Source of the DNA: Aureispira sp. CCB-QB1
GTDB taxonomy: Bacteria > Bacteroidota > Bacteroidia > Chitinophagales > Saprospiraceae
NCBI GenBank assembly: GCA_945870185.1
Contig: CAMBRK010000003.1
Span: 62,001-126,000, forward strand
Length of the DNA: 64,000 bases
Reading direction: 5' to 3'
Shown here in pieces: positions 63,594 through 64,000 of this stretch. Made by a program: the position numbers and the translations under genes. The notes beneath the pieces are model-generated. The model was not told the origin of the DNA, ran no database searches, and saw only the letters and a program-made list of their open reading frames with translations. Within the stretch, counting starts at the first letter, position 1; each line of letters begins with the position of its first letter.

Positions 63594-64000
63594 ATGAAAA
63601 ACGCAAATCCTAAACTCTTCGTTACTTTAAATATTGTGGGAACTATTTTGGCATTAACGCTCAATTTTCTTGCCGTAAGTCTACCCCTTAACAATAAAAC
63701 CACCGGTGAATTATCGGATGCATATAACAATTATTTTGTTCCTGCAGGATTCACATTTAGTATTTGGGGTATTATATACTTGCTTATGCTTGGATTTGTT
63801 TTTTATCAGTCTTGGAATTATTATAAAAAGAATGAGCAGTCAATGGATATCATTAATGCAATAGGTCCTTGGTTTTTTGGTAACTGTGTGGCCAATGCAG
63901 GTTGGATCATCGCTTGGCACTACGAACTAGTACCGTTATCCTTGTTGATCATGTTTTTTCTGCTATTCAGTCTCTGCACCATTTATACCAAACTAAGTAA
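63594..64000 (+). CDS. Tryptophan-rich sensory (TspO)-like membrane protein, N-terminal part
   Basis: About 135 residues to the right edge of the window; the C-terminus is cut off. It starts at an ATG with MKNANPKLFVTLNIVGTI and several transmembrane segments: residues about 9-28, 50-70 (VPAGFTFSIWGIIYLLMLGF), 88-108 and 110-130. The FTFSIWGIIYL segment and the NAGWIIAWHYELVPLSL pattern are like TspO/MBR-related proteins, often annotated as tryptophan-rich sensory proteins in Bacteroidota. Such proteins bind tetrapyrroles or cholesterol in better-studied cases. Function here is not shown. The repeat array lies upstream. Confidence 0.6.
   Translation, partial: MKNANPKLFVTLNIVGTILALTLNFLAVSLPLNNKTTGELSDAYNNYFVPAGFTFSIWGIIYLLMLGFVFYQSWNYYKKNEQSMDIINAIGPWFFGNCVANAGWIIAWHYELVPLSLLIMFFLLFSLCTIYTKLS

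Overview
The window looks like the chromosome of a low-GC member of the Bacteroidota, probably of the Saprospiria/Chitinophagia type. The basis is type 9 secretion (T9SS) C-terminal signals of types A and B, many signal-peptide and lipoprotein genes, -7 promoter boxes of the TAnnTTTG type, and giant YD-repeat/RHS-like surface proteins. No rRNA, tRNA or CRISPR array was recognised.

Layout. 1-236: tail of a DUF7452-like protein. 292-17735: a same-strand locus of giant surface proteins: a secreted accessory protein, a 2147-aa SpvB/RHS-like N-terminal module, an RHS polypeptide of about 2400 codons interrupted by one in-frame TAA at 12193-12195, and an 800-aa coiled-coil plus outer-membrane barrel protein. 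17875-19550: two lipoproteins (beta-helix and DUF6252-like). 19645-23724: a T9SS type B protein with SBBP propeller repeats and six clear Ig-like repeats. 24172-25955: a barrel-like protein and a serine hydrolase lipoprotein. 26044-27208: repeat copies, an ORF6N remnant and a barrel protein. 27395-29689: malic enzyme MaeB.

29930-32968 is the most unusual region. It is a minus-strand, tightly packed cassette of an HNH endonuclease, a methyltransferase fused to a HIT domain, and a PAPS-reductase-like PP-loop enzyme. The combination of cleavage, methylation, sulfur-type activation and nucleotidyl hydrolysis suggests a nucleic-acid modification/defence module. I do not recognise it as a named system. 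Remnants of phage-antirepressor-type genes lie on either side (26204 and 33166).

33325-35342: a DUF6055/DUF4859 T9SS protein split by a frameshift. 35343-36669: a gene-poor patch of duplicated palindromic repeats with a truncated Y1 (IS200-like) transposase. 36670-50241: mostly housekeeping and stress genes: DUF2141, a frameshifted beta-carbonic anhydrase, a methyltransferase, an exported superoxide dismutase with an extra domain, a possible PD-(D/E)XK nuclease, a DUF721/DciA-like protein, a thioredoxin, cystathionine beta-synthase, a GH109-type oxidoreductase, a CNT nucleoside transporter and uridine kinase. 50420-58678: two large T9SS type A proteins with look-alike promoters, a metzincin protease and a HYR/dockerin/cohesin-like adhesin. 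58813-63009: ArgE, ThyA and an M3 oligopeptidase lipoprotein. 63077-63514: seven tandem 67-68 bp palindromic units, related to the copies near 26 kb. 63594 to the end: start of a TspO-like membrane protein.

Three genes carry single-site breaks: RHS (nonsense), DUF6055 protein (-1 type frameshift) and carbonic anhydrase (-1). They may be real decay or assembly errors; the sequence alone cannot tell.
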